Assembly (NCBI GenBank): GCA_000611715.1
Contig: AZYM01000234.1
Span: 1-64,000 of the forward strand
Reading direction: 5' to 3'
Source of the DNA: Scolecobasidium constrictum UM 578
Taxonomy: Eukaryota; Ascomycota; Dothideomycetes; Venturiales; Sympoventuriaceae
DNA: 64,000 nt
In this document: one piece after another, positions 11,418 to 23,857 of the stretch
Numbering within the stretch: position 1 is the stretch's first letter
Layout: every line of letters starts with the position of its first letter
Notes under the pieces: model-generated
Seen by the model: only the letters and a program-made list of their open reading frames with translations
Database searches by the model: none
What the model was told of the DNA's origin: nothing
Translations under genes and position numbers: made by a program

Positions 11418-14400
11418 ATGAGCACCATGTCTGGCGCCGAGGTCGAAGAGGTTGGCTGGTGCCTGTGCTCGCGACTTCCAAATGTACTAACGATCAGCAG
11501 CTTCTTCATCGCTTCTCGCAACCCGGTAACCCTCAAGAGATCAAAGACGTCGAGAATCGATTGCGCGAGCTGCAGCTATCCCCTCAAGGATGGGAAATTG
11601 GCGACTACCTCCTCGGACGCGACAACTCCACCTTTCAATTCTTCGGCGCGGTCACTTTTCGCATCAAGCTTGGAACTGGAATCAGCGAACTGGACGACAT
11701 CACAATCGCGCAGATCTCTCAGCGGGTCCTCTCATGGCTGGTGACATCGATACAACGTGGTGACGCGCCGCCTGTCCTTCGCAAGCTCTGCAGCACGCTG
11801 GCATTCATTTGCACATTGAACCGTGACCTGGGCGCCGAAACCATTGCTCGACGCGTCATTTTCTCTGTTGCGCATGGTCAAGCAGTAGATGCAGCTGGAG
11901 AAGACCTGCCAAATCCTTCCACGGTCTTGGATAGTTTAGGCGACGCACAACTCAAGTCGCTACTGTGGTTCTTGACAAGCTTGACCGAGGAAGTGAGCAA
12001 GGAGAACGCGACCAAAGACCCTAGGTAAGATATCACAGCCGTCGCTGGACCTTTCATTCGCTGAAGTCGATCTAGACAAGCAGCCATTGTAGCAGGCAGA
12101 GTCGAAGCAAATCTGTCGGATGCATCTGCAGTATTAGCTCATTGCTTCTCGACAATCAAGCTTGTGGAGGGCAGCAAGACTGGCTACGCTTTGCAGATTG
12201 AAGCATCTTACACGTCAGCAGTAAGTATAATCATCGAAGTAGAAGTATCACACCCGCAGCTGACACGCATTCTAGGTCTGGGTCTTCTTCGCGCAGAAGC
12301 AATCATGGATGCACCGCGACGATCTGATCAGTCCTCTGCGCGTGCTAATGAACTCGATGCTCGAATGGCTCGAGTCGTCCGAGCTCGACGAAGCAGCAGA
12401 TGCCATCAGCGACATTATGTATGACTTCCCTGGTTTCTTCACTCCTTCACAGAAAAGCAAGATCATCAGTATCCTCACCGGTCCGTGGTCGCAAGAAGTG
12501 CTACAAAATTTGCTTGTCGAGCCATCAGACGAACTGCCACGTTTCGTGCGACTCTTGCTTGCCTACACCGATCAGTGCCTCCCAGCGCTAGCCGAGAATC
12601 CAGAGGATGCTACCACGCAGAAGGTCATGTGTATGTTCATCTCCTTGCATTGTTCCTTCATCAACGCTGACACCGCTACAGCTACCATGCATACACTCAT
12701 CCAAGGACCTGGTTTCCCTGGCATCGATGATGTCGTCGCAGTCGAAGCCCTAGAGTTCTGGACCCAGTTCGTCGAACACATTGCCGATGCAGAGTTCGAA
12801 GACTCAGATGAGCCTTTGCCATGGTTGCCAGCCGCCAATACCCACACAATGCAGCTCTTCCACGAGTTGTGGCGAAAGATCAAGCTCCCAACTCCCGAGC
12901 AGTTCAAAGAGCTGGACAACGACCGCTCGAAAGAGTTTCGCCAGTTTCGCATCGATGTCAAAGAGCTTCTCCTTGCAGCGTTTCCAGCTCTACGCACACA
13001 TTTGACGGAGGCCATCGGCCATCTATGTCTGGACGCGCTCCATCGCCGAGACTGGCTTGAAGTCGAAGCATCTCTCTTCTGCTTAAACGCCATCTCCATC
13101 GCGGAACAAGAGAGTGAAGACCAGATCCTCGGTCAGCTCTTCGGCTCGCCACTGTTCGTGCTTCTCAAGGACGACGCAAGTGTGCCTGCGCGGGCTCGAG
13201 CAACAAGTGTTGATGTGCTTGGCCAATACGCCGAATACTTTGAGCGGCACACAGACTATCTGCCTTCAGTCCTAGACTTCCTGTTCGCATCACTGCAGAG
13301 CGCTGCTCTAGCACAGAAAGCAGCAAAGGCCATCAACCGGTTATGTGGTTCGTGCAGAAGCTCTCTCGTTCAACAACTGCCGAGCTTCGTGCAGGCATAC
13401 GAACAGTTCCTCTCGTGGCAGACCGCCGAAGTCTCCACCAAGGAGAAGGTTATTGGTGGCGTAGCGGCGATTGCACAAGCCTTCCCTTCACTTGACGAAC
13501 AAGCATCTTCTCTAAGCCTGCTCATCAATTTCGTGAACCAGGATCTCGATCTTGCGCATCGAGAATGGTCGCAAGGTCGGATCGAGGAAGCTCAAGTAGC
13601 AGCATTGAACGCAATCCGATGTCTTGCAAGCATTGGCAAAGCATTCCAGGCGACCAACGATGAGCCGCTGGAAGATGACCAAGAAGCTGCAATCCGCCAT
13701 TTCTGGTCCATTGGATCTGGCAATGGCGTGCAAAATCAGATCTTCGGTGCCATTCGCAACGTGCTAGACATGTTCAATTCGTCCTCGCTGGCACTCGAGC
13801 TGCATGGCGATATTATCGAAGCCGTCTGCAATGTCTTCAAAGCTGGTTTCACGGAGAGCAAACCAGGTCCTTTCGTCTTTTCTGCATCCTCCTTCGTTGA
13901 TCTGTTCAGCACCATGCAGCTCGGCACGCCACGACTGGAGGTCGTCTTATCCACCACATGCTCCTTTCTCCGCTCACATTCACATGCCAGCTCACCGGAT
14001 GTAATGCAAGAAGCTTCGAGGCTCTTGGGAGAGATCTACCGCTTGATCAGTTCCATCCAAGACCTGCGCGCAGAGGACAACACAACCGGATTGCTGGACA
14101 TCCTTGAGCGCTTCATGCCTCGCTACACGACTGTGTTCTTCGCACTTTCCCAAGAAGATCTCGAATCGTTGCTCAGGTTTCCGCTCGAATGTCTCGCCAT
14201 TCCCGAACCGCTGCCGAAGCGAGCGGCTGCATCGTTTTGGGTGAGTCTTTCCTCACAGCGTGTCTTTTGACAACACTGACATCTCTCAGACTGCTTTCCT
14301 CACACTGAACCCAGCTCGAGCGAAGGTGAGCCAAGAACATCTCGATGCTGTCATCAACCACTTTGGTCCTACTTTGGCCATGGCCATCATGCGCAATATA

Positions 14401-14706
14401 GCCGGCGGCGCCACACGAGGCGATCTTGACTGGTTTGTGGAACCTCTTAAGAAGTTCAGCACGAGAACTATGCAATCCAAGAAGATGCTTGAGCAAGCAC
14501 TTCTGGCCATCGAGACAGGCCCAGCTGCTGGTCCAGATGTGAAGACTCGTTTCCTGAAGCAGATCGCCGTGTAAGCGCAACGAGAGCGGTATTTTTGACC
14601 AATGAGCTAACGAGCGAATAGCGCAAATGGCATCGGTATGGTGAAGAAGCTTGTTGCTACCTTCTGGACACAATGCAGAGGCATCGATGCAAGCTATGTC
14701 CCTTGA
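11418..14706 (+). CDS. Importin-beta family karyopherin (importin-13 / Kap122-like)
   Basis: Nuclear transport receptor built of HEAT repeats. It binds Ran-GTP through its N terminus and carries protein cargo through the pore. Seven exons: 11418-11450, 11501-12024, 12076-12220, 12276-12630, 12682-14240, 14290-14571 and 14623-14706, totalling 993 residues. The N terminus (LSPQGWEIGDYLL, then QFFGAVTFRIKL) matches the importin-beta N-terminal domain of this group. The rest is all-helical with regularly spaced Leu and acidic residues. Intron 1 has an unusual GTTGGC donor but a perfect TACTAAC branch site. Intron 4 (51 nt) contains no stop in frame, so read-through would add 17 residues; the spliced version looks more natural. 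Assignment to the importin-13/Kap122 subgroup rather than Mtr10 is from memory and less sure than the superfamily. Confidence 0.88.
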
Positions 14707-14946
14707 ACAAGATGTCTTTAGCGCTCAATGGAGACAACTCACCTCGACAATCGCACCATACACACGCGATGCTCTGGGTGGGAAAGACCTACACAAGATG
14801 GGTGAAAATACCACCGAGTGGATGGGCAAAGATCAATTGCTATGTACAAGTGTGATCTGCCTTCCTTGGAATCAATGCGCAATGAGCAATTGCATTCAGT
14901 ACACAAGGCTCATGCCTTTCTGCGTATGACAGATACCCCATAGATG

Positions 14947-15529
14947 CTAGAATTGCGCGAATGCCGCCAATGCAAATGTCACACCGAACGACAATTTGAA
15001 TGCCACGTTGTTTTGTAGTGATGACGGCAGATCAGCGCCCTTCACATATTTCTGTATGCGCTTGTACGGTATGATGTGGATACCTCTGGACTCAAGGGCC
15101 TGTAACATTACCATCAACACTCGTCCAATACCATACTGCTCACTTTCGACTTACTTGCGCACAAATGACTAGCAGGCCTATCAACAACGCCAGTGGCTTC
15201 GAAAAGAAGCTGACCATGACCCCTCCTACGAGGCCAAAAATGCTGCCTTTGCTGACCTGCTTCAAAGCCTTCTCATTCCACTTTCCATCTTTCACAACCG
15301 GCGTCTTTGCATTGCGCTGGTAATCTTGTAGCGGTGATGATTGTGTTGCGAACGAGTCCATGTACACGCGCGTGGGCGGCACCGCAGCGAAGAGGAGTGG
15401 TGTTGCGATGAGAGACGTTGCGCATGCTGTCGTGGTCGGATTGATGATGCGGGCGGACTTGAGTGAGAATGACGGGAGTGCCGGGCGCCGAATAAGCAGG
15501 AGTCGCGAGGCCATATTGTCCCAGGCCAA
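14947..15529 (-). CDS. FUN14 family mitochondrial membrane protein
   Basis: FUN14-domain proteins sit in the mitochondrial outer membrane; the animal member FUNDC1 is a mitophagy receptor. Exons on the minus strand are 15529-15155 and 15099-14947 (intron 55 nt), giving 175 residues. The signature is a Gly-rich membrane hairpin, GSIFGLVGGVMVSFFSKPLA, then LLIGLLVICAQ joined by splicing to ALESRGIHIIPY. A second hydrophobic segment closes the protein (FGVTFALAAFAQF). The N terminus is Arg-rich (LLLIRRPALP) and could help mitochondrial targeting. The start could be Met1 or Met6. I do not see an obvious LC3/Atg8-interacting motif of the FUNDC1 kind near the N terminus. Confidence 0.85.
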
Positions 15530-15992
15530 GGTGCTGGATCAATTGCGGAATGTCGAGCTTGAAGGTGTAGCAGATGTCAGCACGATGTGTGATGTCACCT
15601 CGGAACTTAGAGTAAGTGAGGTCCGAGCGCGAGGCTAGAGAAGACGAACTAACGCGACGTCTTTGCATACGACTACTAGTGACATAAATTACACAGAAAC
15701 TCGTGCTTCACTCGCTGATTTGTCGGCACGAATGTCTAAGATTGCTTTCAACGTGCAAATGCGGAGCATGCTCGGGGGATTATCCGAAGTAGACCATAAA
15801 TCTACAGCCTTGTCGCAGGATCTTACGATTCACGAAAGCGATTGTAGATGATCTGAACTTCGATGATATGCTCTAAGATCCTATCCTCTAGCCTCTGAAC
15901 CAAGTACACTCCTTGCTCCGATTGCTCGGTGCATCGTTGCACGATCCGTAGACAGGATACTTCTCATCACATTTCATGTTGACGCCCCAAGT
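15530..15992. other. Intergenic: FUN14 promoter and 3' flank of the next gene
   Basis: Both neighbours are on the minus strand. Nothing coding is supported in this segment. Confidence 0.5.
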
Positions 15993-16870
15993 TCATGCTG
16001 TGTTCCCTCTACTTCGACCAGGCTGCCGTTGCGATCGTGGTCGACTAAGGGAATGCTTCAACGCTGGGTTAAGTGCCGTGATCTCCACCTCGTAATTCTG
16101 CTTCGCCATGGCTACCGCCTGTCCTGCATACCCCAACCTTTCTGCAATGATCCTTCTCTTCCGCTCTTTCCAGAAGCAGAAGCCGAATGTAATTGCGATC
16201 ATGGCCAAAGGCACGCCTACGCCAATCCCAACAGCAATAGGGATGAATTTGGCGACTGTGTCTCCGTTACTGCGTTGATTTGAGGCTGCTGAGCTCTGAC
16301 CTGACTGGCCTGACGTTGCTGAGGCAATCGGGATGGGCACCGCACTGGAGGGCACCGCTTCTCTGATGCCAGCGAATTTGATGATAGTCCCTTCAGCTGG
16401 GTAGTCGAAAATGGAGGTATTATGATCTGGTCGGCCACAGACATTGCTATAATCTTGACCGCACCACCACTTCCATCTGCCATCTGCATCCGGTGGACAT
16501 GGAGCTAGCGGGGCTTCGCTTCCGGCAAAATCTTGCGCATCATTAGCATCGCCATTGGGCTCCGACATGGTAATTGCGTACCGCTCATGTCATTACACAT
16601 TCGGGGACATGCGTCTGTCGACCAATTCTTGTCCGTACATCCTCCACGATAGACTGAACCCTTCGCTGGATTGAAGCAGAGTCCATTGCTCATGCAAGCG
16701 TGCCCGCTTGCACAGCACTGGCTATGTCCATCTGTTCCGCATGAGGCAAAGTTGTCAGAAGTCGTCAATTCAATTCCGTTCGGCCAGAAGCAGCTTTGAG
16801 CAGTGACGGAAGCGAGCGATATGAGGAGCAAGAAACAGACTTTCATGAGTCTGAAAGCAAACTGATGCAT
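15993..16870 (-). CDS. Cys-rich type I membrane protein, function unknown
   Basis: Exons on the minus strand are 16870-16582 and 16504-15993 (intron 77 nt), giving 266 residues. Met9 (codon at 16846) is an equally good start, as the hydrophobic core of the signal peptide (MKVCFLLLISLASVTAQ) begins there. The lumenal or extracellular part, roughly residues 28-125, is rich in paired cysteines (for example CGTDGHSQCCASGHAC, GLCF, and after splicing WKWWCGQDYSNVCG). A Ser-rich stalk and one membrane segment (IPIAVGIGVGVPLAMIAITF) follow, then a basic stop-transfer KERKRR and a short Arg/Ser-rich cytoplasmic tail. This is the layout of fungal cell-surface proteins with a Cys-rich head and a single anchor; I do not know a function for this family. 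Confidence 0.78.
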
Positions 16871-17554
16871 GATTGACCAGCAACCAGTCAACGAAGCAGA
16901 CCAGCTGCAGAGATGAAGCAAAAGTTGCAAAACAGAACAAAGGCATTCTCGCACACACACAAACATCACGATCTATATCTGGTTGTTGACCGACTCGAAG
17001 GTGGTACCAACATCAAGGATGAGACGCGTTAGCATCGCCCTTCTCATTCGCAAAGGCCTGCCGTGGTCAGATCTGTGCAGGTGCATCTGGGGCCAAACCT
17101 TGCGTATGCATCGCGCCTTTCTGATAATGTGGTGTGGTCCGGGCGTAACGCAAACAGGAATGGTCCTTAATTTGGATACCGTGGCGTTTCAGAACTGCAC
17201 ATGCTGGCAAGACGCTGCCAGCAGCCTTGCAGAGTGTTTTCGTCCCTAGAAAGTTGCTCACAGTTCGGCGATGATGGCAAAGAGGAAGTAAGTGCTCGTG
17301 TGACTCCTCTTTGCGAAATGGGAAGATAGGCAAAACTGTTGGCTACGAGGGAAGTTCGATGGATCGTTGCATGAGGCTGAAACGCGTACAGTATAGACCC
17401 CAAATTGGAGTTTGAGCTCGCCAAGTCGATAACATCGAAGTCTGGAGATGCAAATATAAAAATTATCATTTGATTCTTGGTATATGTAGATGAGATTTCC
17501 CCCTTCCCCGTGTAGAACCATGATAGCCACCACCAACTCCTGTGCACAACCAGG
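16871..17554. other. Intergenic, no gene seen
   Basis: This lies between two minus-strand genes and includes the promoter of the Cys-rich membrane protein. Short open frames here lack any signature. Confidence 0.5.
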
Positions 17555-19548
17555 CTAAATAATCAAAACATCATGGTCCCTCCTCGGGGGTCGCATGTAT
17601 GGATGCACTGCGACGTTCATGCCCGTCAAATGCATATAGAACATCCCATTGGTCTTCTCGGTGAAGGTCTGCGTGACGTCGCTCGGCAAAACGAACGCTC
17701 GTGTTTTCTCCATCTTTGCTGCCACTATCTCCGGGTTGAAGGAGCCAGGGTAGGCACTGCCAGAATAGATGTTAGGCATGTGGTATGCGCTGTTTGGTAC
17801 CGGCCGTATGTTCGAAGCTGCGCGTTCTTCCAAGCTCACCACACTGGGGTTGGCTGGAAGTATGCACTGTTGAACATGCCAGTCACCGAAGGCACCGTAC
17901 GGCTTGGTGTAGAAACTATGCACCAAGGTGTCGGCATGAGGGCCATCGTCTTCCTCGTCTACACCAACAAAATGTATCCGAGCACCTTCGCACGGCAGGT
18001 AATCTGCCAATTCGCTGTCCTTCAAACCCATCAACTCCTGCTTCCGTTGTTCCTCGAGATGCGTGCATATGGCGATGAATTCAGCCGATCGGTAGCTGTC
18101 GAATAGTCCTTCCCGCCAGTGGTGTGTCGATAGCATGTCCATGGCGGCTTTCCGTATTGATGGCACTCGACATCTTGCTCCAACAAGGTGCAGAGATGGG
18201 ACCAGACCCATGTCTAGCTGAAAGCGTCCAATGTTCGCGCAAAGATACTCTTCTGGAATGTCGATGATGGATCGTGCGAGATCAATGACCTCTTGGAACT
18301 CTTCAGTATACCTGTCGTAGTCTTCCTCGTATGGAGACAGACAAGTATTGCACCAGACATATCCGCAAAGGATGAGACACGAGATCATGTTGCCGCCACG
18401 TATCTGCATCTGCGTCATCGTCATTTGATTGCGCCTCGCGAAGTCTTTGTATGCCCGTCTCCATGCGACAATTCGTCCAACCAGAAACCTCTGTTCCACT
18501 GTCCATTTTTCCGGTGCACCTTCTGAAGAATACGACACTGGTGTTGCACGAGACACGAATCCAATTGCCTCAGAGAGAATAATGAACCCTTCATTCCGTG
18601 CCCGCGTGATGGAGTCGAAATGGTACTGCTGCTGGCTGGAATCATCTTCCGCGGACCATTGCAACTGAAACATCCGCTTGCCAAACACTTTGGAGTGAAC
18701 GGCCAGTCGTGAAAAGGTGGCGGTGAGTTCATCCATCAAGTCATTCTCGGAGTTCGTATTGGACGCTGATTTGGGTGATCCAGTGCTCGAAGATGAATCG
18801 GAAGGTGAGGACACCATTGATCGATTTCGCCAGTCTTCCAGAAGCTTCAGCCCACCATTGATGTGAATAGCAGCAGCCTCTTCGTTACCGGTCAAGAACT
18901 CGATACAAACGAAGAGAGCCACCACCACGGCCTTGACATACAGAGGATCTTTGGATCCTTGGACCAGGTGATGAATAGCATCATTGTAGTTCTTCAGAAT
19001 CAAGGGATCGACTTCCTTGACTCTATTCCCCTCAAGCTTCTCGACTTCAGCATGCAGCCCAGTCACAGCTTGTATCGCAAGCCGTATAGCAGGCTCTTTG
19101 TGTCCGAGCTGTACAACAGTGCTCTTCCAGAAATCGAGATCGTCGTAGAAGCCAGCAATCTTGGGCGCAGTTACTTTAGAGAAGAAGTCCAGATGGACCT
19201 CATCTTTACTAGAGCCGGTGATTGTAGTCAAGATCGCCTTCGGCAGTATGTTGACAGGCTTGACTTGAATCAAGCTTTGTGAATTGGTGACATAACCGTC
19301 ACATAGCCGTCCTGTAGAGGTGCACCTGTGAAGCCTCAGCGCGCCTGTGCAACTAATGCGGGGACCGTGAAGGACGTACCTCTTGCAAAACGGTTTACCT
19401 TCGTCGCATTTGATCCGTCGCAATTCTAAGGTTCAAGATTACTACCAAATCCAAGTGTGGCAAAGATCACGTTCATACTGCATGTTCGACAGCCTGAGCG
19501 CGTCTTCGGGGCGTAGGCTCTTTTCCGTTCGGCTTTGGCTTCTGTCAT
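17555..19548 (-). CDS. Zn2Cys6 transcription regulator with fungal_trans_2-type domain
   Basis: Nuclear DNA-binding regulator. Exons on the minus strand are 19548-19479, 19425-19380 and 19325-17555; the 53- and 54-nt introns both fall within the zinc cluster. Total 628 residues. The spliced cluster has perfect CX2CX6CX6CX2CX6C spacing, built from CRTCKLRRIKC, DEGKPFC and KRCTSTGRLC at about residues 20-48, preceded by a basic stretch. The C-terminal regulatory domain has the typical start (KIAGFYDDLDFW) and ALFVCIEFLTGNEEAA...HINGGLKLL. Without splicing only a defective cluster would be read, so the three-exon model is well supported. The target genes are unknown; the Mpv17-like gene lies divergently next to it. 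Confidence 0.92.
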
Positions 19549-20136
19549 CGTCCAAGACGAAATGGATAATGTTCCGACATACTTTGCGACACTGTCGCGA
19601 TCGCTTTCAATCTAGAGAAAGTCGGAGGTGATGACAAAGGGCGTGCTTGACTTAGCAGGACTTTCATGTTCTGGTCGTGACCGGCCAGGCACCAACAGGG
19701 CTGGCACCAAGGATACGGTGCTCGGCAGCTCCGTTCTCCCCAAGAACTGATGATTTACAAGCAACGACCCTATGAATCCTCCACATGCGTATGTCTGCCT
19801 TCATGTTCGCGCATCTGCATGCGTTTTTATATACTCACAATGCGAGCTGCCTCTTTCGTCTCGTGCTAAGGCTGGAGATGTTGCTACACGCTCCCTGAGG
19901 CTGCGACGCGCTCCGTTCGCTGAAGCCAACAAGTGTTTCACGTCATCATGGCGGATCGATAGCTAAGAACATAGCTGACCAGTCTGACCAGTCCCATCTT
20001 CAAAGACATTTGTTGCCGATATCTTTGATCCAGTTTGCTTTTCACATTTCATCGACAAGTCCTTCAGATCTTTGGTTGGCACTTTCGGCCTCGTCCAGCC
20101 CAATTCTCCGTTCATTTGACACCCAAAATCATCACG
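19549..20136. other. Divergent promoter: Zn2Cys6 regulator and Mpv17-like gene
   Basis: The flanking genes point away from each other across 588 bases. No gene is supported here. Confidence 0.5.
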
Positions 20137-20793
20137 ATGGCGCTGCTAAACACTCTCATCCAGACATCGCTGCTGAGTCTGTTCTCGAACATCCTTGCAC
20201 AGATCATAGACTCATATCAGAAGGAGGTATGGACATGCACTGGTGGCAGAGTGGCAGTGAACAAGGTCTAACATTACACAGCAACCACCAACAAACATCA
20301 ATATCACGCCGATCCTACAATTCGTCACGTACTCAATATTTAACACCCCGATCAACGTATACTGGCAACAATTGCTGGAGTCGGTTTTCCCGAGCAAGAA
20401 ACGGGAGGTCAAGAAGGAGAAGGAGAATGAGAAGCCTCTAGTGAAAGAGAGTCTAGACGTGAAGAACACCATTGCAAAGTTCTTGCTCGACCAGACCGTG
20501 GGCGCAGCATTCAACATCCCGCTCTACTTCATCATACTTGGCACCCTGAAAGGACAAAGCCTCGACTACATCTTGAATGCGATTAAGACGGTCAGTAATG
20601 TGACTGATGTTGAATCGATCCGGAAGCTGACAATTTCAAACAGAAAAGCTTGGACATCTACTTCTCAGGCATGAAGTTGTGGCCTCCAGTATCACTTCTT
20701 AGCTTTGCTGTCATATCAGCCGAGCATCGTGTCATCTTTGGCAGCATCGCGGGTGTGATCTGGAACATCTACTTGAGCTTGAAGGCGCAGTGA
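20137..20793 (+). CDS. Mpv17/PMP22 family membrane protein
   Basis: Small multi-pass protein of the inner mitochondrial or peroxisomal membrane, in a family thought to form channels. Exons are 20137-20226, 20282-20590 and 20644-20793; introns are 55 and 53 nt; 182 residues. The match rests on TPINVYWQQLLE, the DQTVGAAFNIPLYF segment, the SGMKLWPP motif and the family ending VIWNIYLSLK, all in one frame after splicing. A Lys/Glu-rich insert (about residues 55-75) separates the second and third membrane segments. The subfamily, and hence the organelle, is not clear from sequence. Confidence 0.86.
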
Positions 20794-22013
20794 CCTGGTT
20801 CGCGACTAGGACAACAGCTCGGGCTTGTTAGTTTCGCGAGATCCTAAGTACGACTTCGAGTGGGACAGCGACGCCATTTGCCCTTTGGACAACAAGAAGG
20901 CATGACAGGGCATATAAGTGCTGCCGAGCACGATGGTGCTCTATACATATTTTCATTTGGTTTCGAATGGCATCATATGCAACACACTACTCGTTTGCTG
21001 GTTTGACTTTCCCCGCCACTGCTCCGGCCCATTCATCGAGGAATGACGTTGCCGGACGACTCGCAACAGCTCACGGCATGCCTCCGAATAGACGAACTCG
21101 TGGTTAGATTGGCCGTGGGGTTGTACGGAGCGTGTTTAGATTCATGTGATGCTCTTTTGGCTCGATCAAGTCCCACCTCAGTTGGTGATCATATCGATTC
21201 ACACCTAGGACGTGATGACATGATTCTAATTACAACCACAGCAGAGATACTCACGCGCATAACGCGGCACCAATGGACTGAAGAAAGTACTCTTCGGTCC
21301 ATCGTCGCGATCCATCCTTTCGCCCCTCTGGGGTGTTCGAATGCGACCCTCTAGTGACGCCGAGACTGCCAAGTTTGGCCATCATTGTAGTGGCGTCTGG
21401 AATTCTCCCACGCCCATACTACTTTGCTTTCCTGGCGACCGGATGGCCAGGACTGAAGACTTGAGTCGCAAATGACAAGAGCATGGCTGACACTCTGAAA
21501 TTCGCGAGCAGGCACTTCTGTCGGCACAAGATTTCTCGCTCTGCAGCGTGGCAAGCCAGCCGTGATCAGCTCAGACCTATCCCATACACAACGTCCAATC
21601 ATGAAGTTATGTTTACATCTATTGTTATGGGCATCTTGCCATGTAGTCAGCACGACTGCCGGAAGGGAGTCGTCAGACCCCATCATTGGTAACAGTGTTG
21701 TTAGCGACTCATCTATGGAGAAAGCTGTAAGTTTTTCTGGACCAGAACATAAGTGACAGGTCTGCGATCATTGCAGTCAAGTCTTGGTTACAAGACAAGA
21801 AGAATCCATATCAGCGTACCAATATGTCGGGATCCAAGGACATGTTGTGTTGATTTAATCATATTTACATGCACATGCTATGTTCTTTGTCCCTTTGTAT
21901 AACGACCCCTCTACGCTTTCTTGTTCACGACCATGCGCATGTGAAGGGTGACGCTCACTAATGTACGAGTCTAGCGTCATGGGGAAGAATTTTTCCAATC
22001 CCAAGGACAGTTC
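20794..22013. other. Gene-poor spacer of 1.2 kb
   Basis: Open frames are short and without signature; the longest is about 110 codons on either strand. It must contain the 3' flank of the Mpv17-like gene and the promoter of the N2227 methyltransferase. I see no repeats or RNA gene. Confidence 0.5.
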
Positions 22014-23469
22014 GTGTTTGGAAGCATGAGTGCGTCTGGGCACGAAGCCGCGAAAACCACGTCCGAACGTCATGCTCAAGAAAAGTCACAGCTCATGACA
22101 CGTCTGTCGCGTGACAAAGGCACTTGGAACATCCAACATGATCGATACCGCCTTTTACGGGCCCTCTACAGCTTCTCGCAATATGCAGATTCTGCCATGG
22201 GCTACTTGAATTATTGGCGGGATCTGTACAAGTACATGAGTAAAGACCAGAAGGATGTAGGTCGACCATTCTGCCACCAATGGCATTATCTATCCCGCTT
22301 TCCCCTGATCCTAAGAGGTTCTTAGCTGCTCAAGAGCACGATCGATTACAATCGGAAACTCGACTATACTGAGGAGCTCATTCGGAAAAATCAGCAGCTA
22401 TGCACTGATATCGTGGTGACGACGATGCAATTCTACGGAATTCAGCAGACGGAAGTTGAGGCACACGTCAAGGAAATGGAGAAGAACAACCAACAAGTCG
22501 ACTTCACGAGTGTCAACCAAGCACTTAAGCACCTCGTGCGCGACTGGTCAGAGGACGGTGCACATGAACGTCGTACACATGATTGTATCATCAGTGCGAT
22601 CCGTGATCTTTCACCCACGGATGCTCGATCCGGGTTTCGGCAACGTATTCTTGTACTGGGAGCAGGGCTTGGAAGACTTGCGCACGATATAGCCAAGCTT
22701 GAAGGTGCGTATTTCCTTTACTTGATCCGGTCTGCGAGCAAACTGCGAGTTGTCATGGCTTGTAGGATTCAGTTGCCTTGAATGAGTGGTTGCATATGGA
22801 AATGATATGTGCTACGATCCAGTAAAGATTATCTGAGACTACAGTGAAGAGAAGGATGCAATCAAGCTCATTTGCTTACCTATCATCGAGACAGGATTCG
22901 AAGTCACGACAAACGAATACTCGCTTTACATGAATCTTGCCTACCGATTCTTGGAGCAGCGCAATGCTTCGACTTTTAATGAGCTCCATCCCTTTATCGA
23001 TTGGTGGTCGCATCAAGCCACAACCAGTGATCTTCAACGGCGAGTAGTGCTTGGAGACAACGTTCACTGGAACTCTGACGTTCTCCTGGTTGAAGGAGAT
23101 TTCACTATTGCATTCTACGACCAACAGGCCCAATTTGACTTTGTCATCACCCACCACTTCATCGACACGGCGAGAAACCTGCTGACGTACTTCGAGACAA
23201 TCCGGGATCTACTGAAACCGGGCGGGTACTGGATCAATTCTGGACCTTTGTTATACGGCAGCGCGCCTTTTGTCCAGTTGAGCCTGGACGAGCTTTTGGT
23301 TATTGCAGAGAAGCTTGGATTCGAGTTCCTGGATACAAATACACAGTGCGGCCCGTTAACATTTCCTAACAAGACCATTCGCTGGATGGCTGCGACATAT
23401 GGCTCGAACGAGCGATCTTTGAGCATCAATGCGTACAAAGTACAGCACTGGGTGGCACGAAAACAATAG
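22014..23469 (+). CDS. N2227-like methyltransferase (carnosine N-methyltransferase type)
   Basis: SAM-dependent methyltransferase of the CARNMT1 family, which in animals and yeast makes anserine from carnosine. Exons are 22014-22256, 22326-22704 and 22895-23469, giving 398 residues; introns are 69 and 190 nt. The N-terminal helix region has LLRALYSFSQYADSA. The SAM site is ILVLGAGLGRLAHDIA at about 195-210. The second junction restores GFEVTTNEYSLYMNLAYRFL, and FVITHHFIDTARN and LLKPGGYWINSGPLLYG are hallmark segments. A second ATG at 22026 is a possible start. Fungi rarely contain carnosine, so the natural substrate here may be another histidine-containing peptide; that is inference. Confidence 0.9.
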
Positions 23470-23857
23470 TTGGAGGGTAATGATTTGTCTGATTTGCACT
23501 ACAAAGCACACTGTCTTATCCGATAGTCGATCAATGCAATGTATACGCGTTCTCAATGCCATTGACTCCGTGATGATTTTGCACCCGTGCTCGGAACGAA
23601 AGTTGATGGTTGATTGTAGTACAGATCAAATAAAGTACCAGGTCTCATTGCGCAAACAAGATGCTTTAGTCAAGGCGAAGCTCTCGTGAGAGCGTGTTGA
23701 ACGCCTCAAGAGGGAGCTTGCGCGGAGGAACGAATGTGAAAAACTGCCCATCTATGCTTATTGCCATGCCAACATATAGCGCTGTAAGATGAGCATCAGC
23801 TATATAAATCGGTGGATTCAGTATGAGTCTTTCATACCAGGCTCAATATGGCGCACT
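23470..23857. other. Convergent 3' region
   Basis: This lies between the stops of the N2227 methyltransferase (plus) and the small secreted protein (minus). Nothing coding is supported. Confidence 0.5.
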
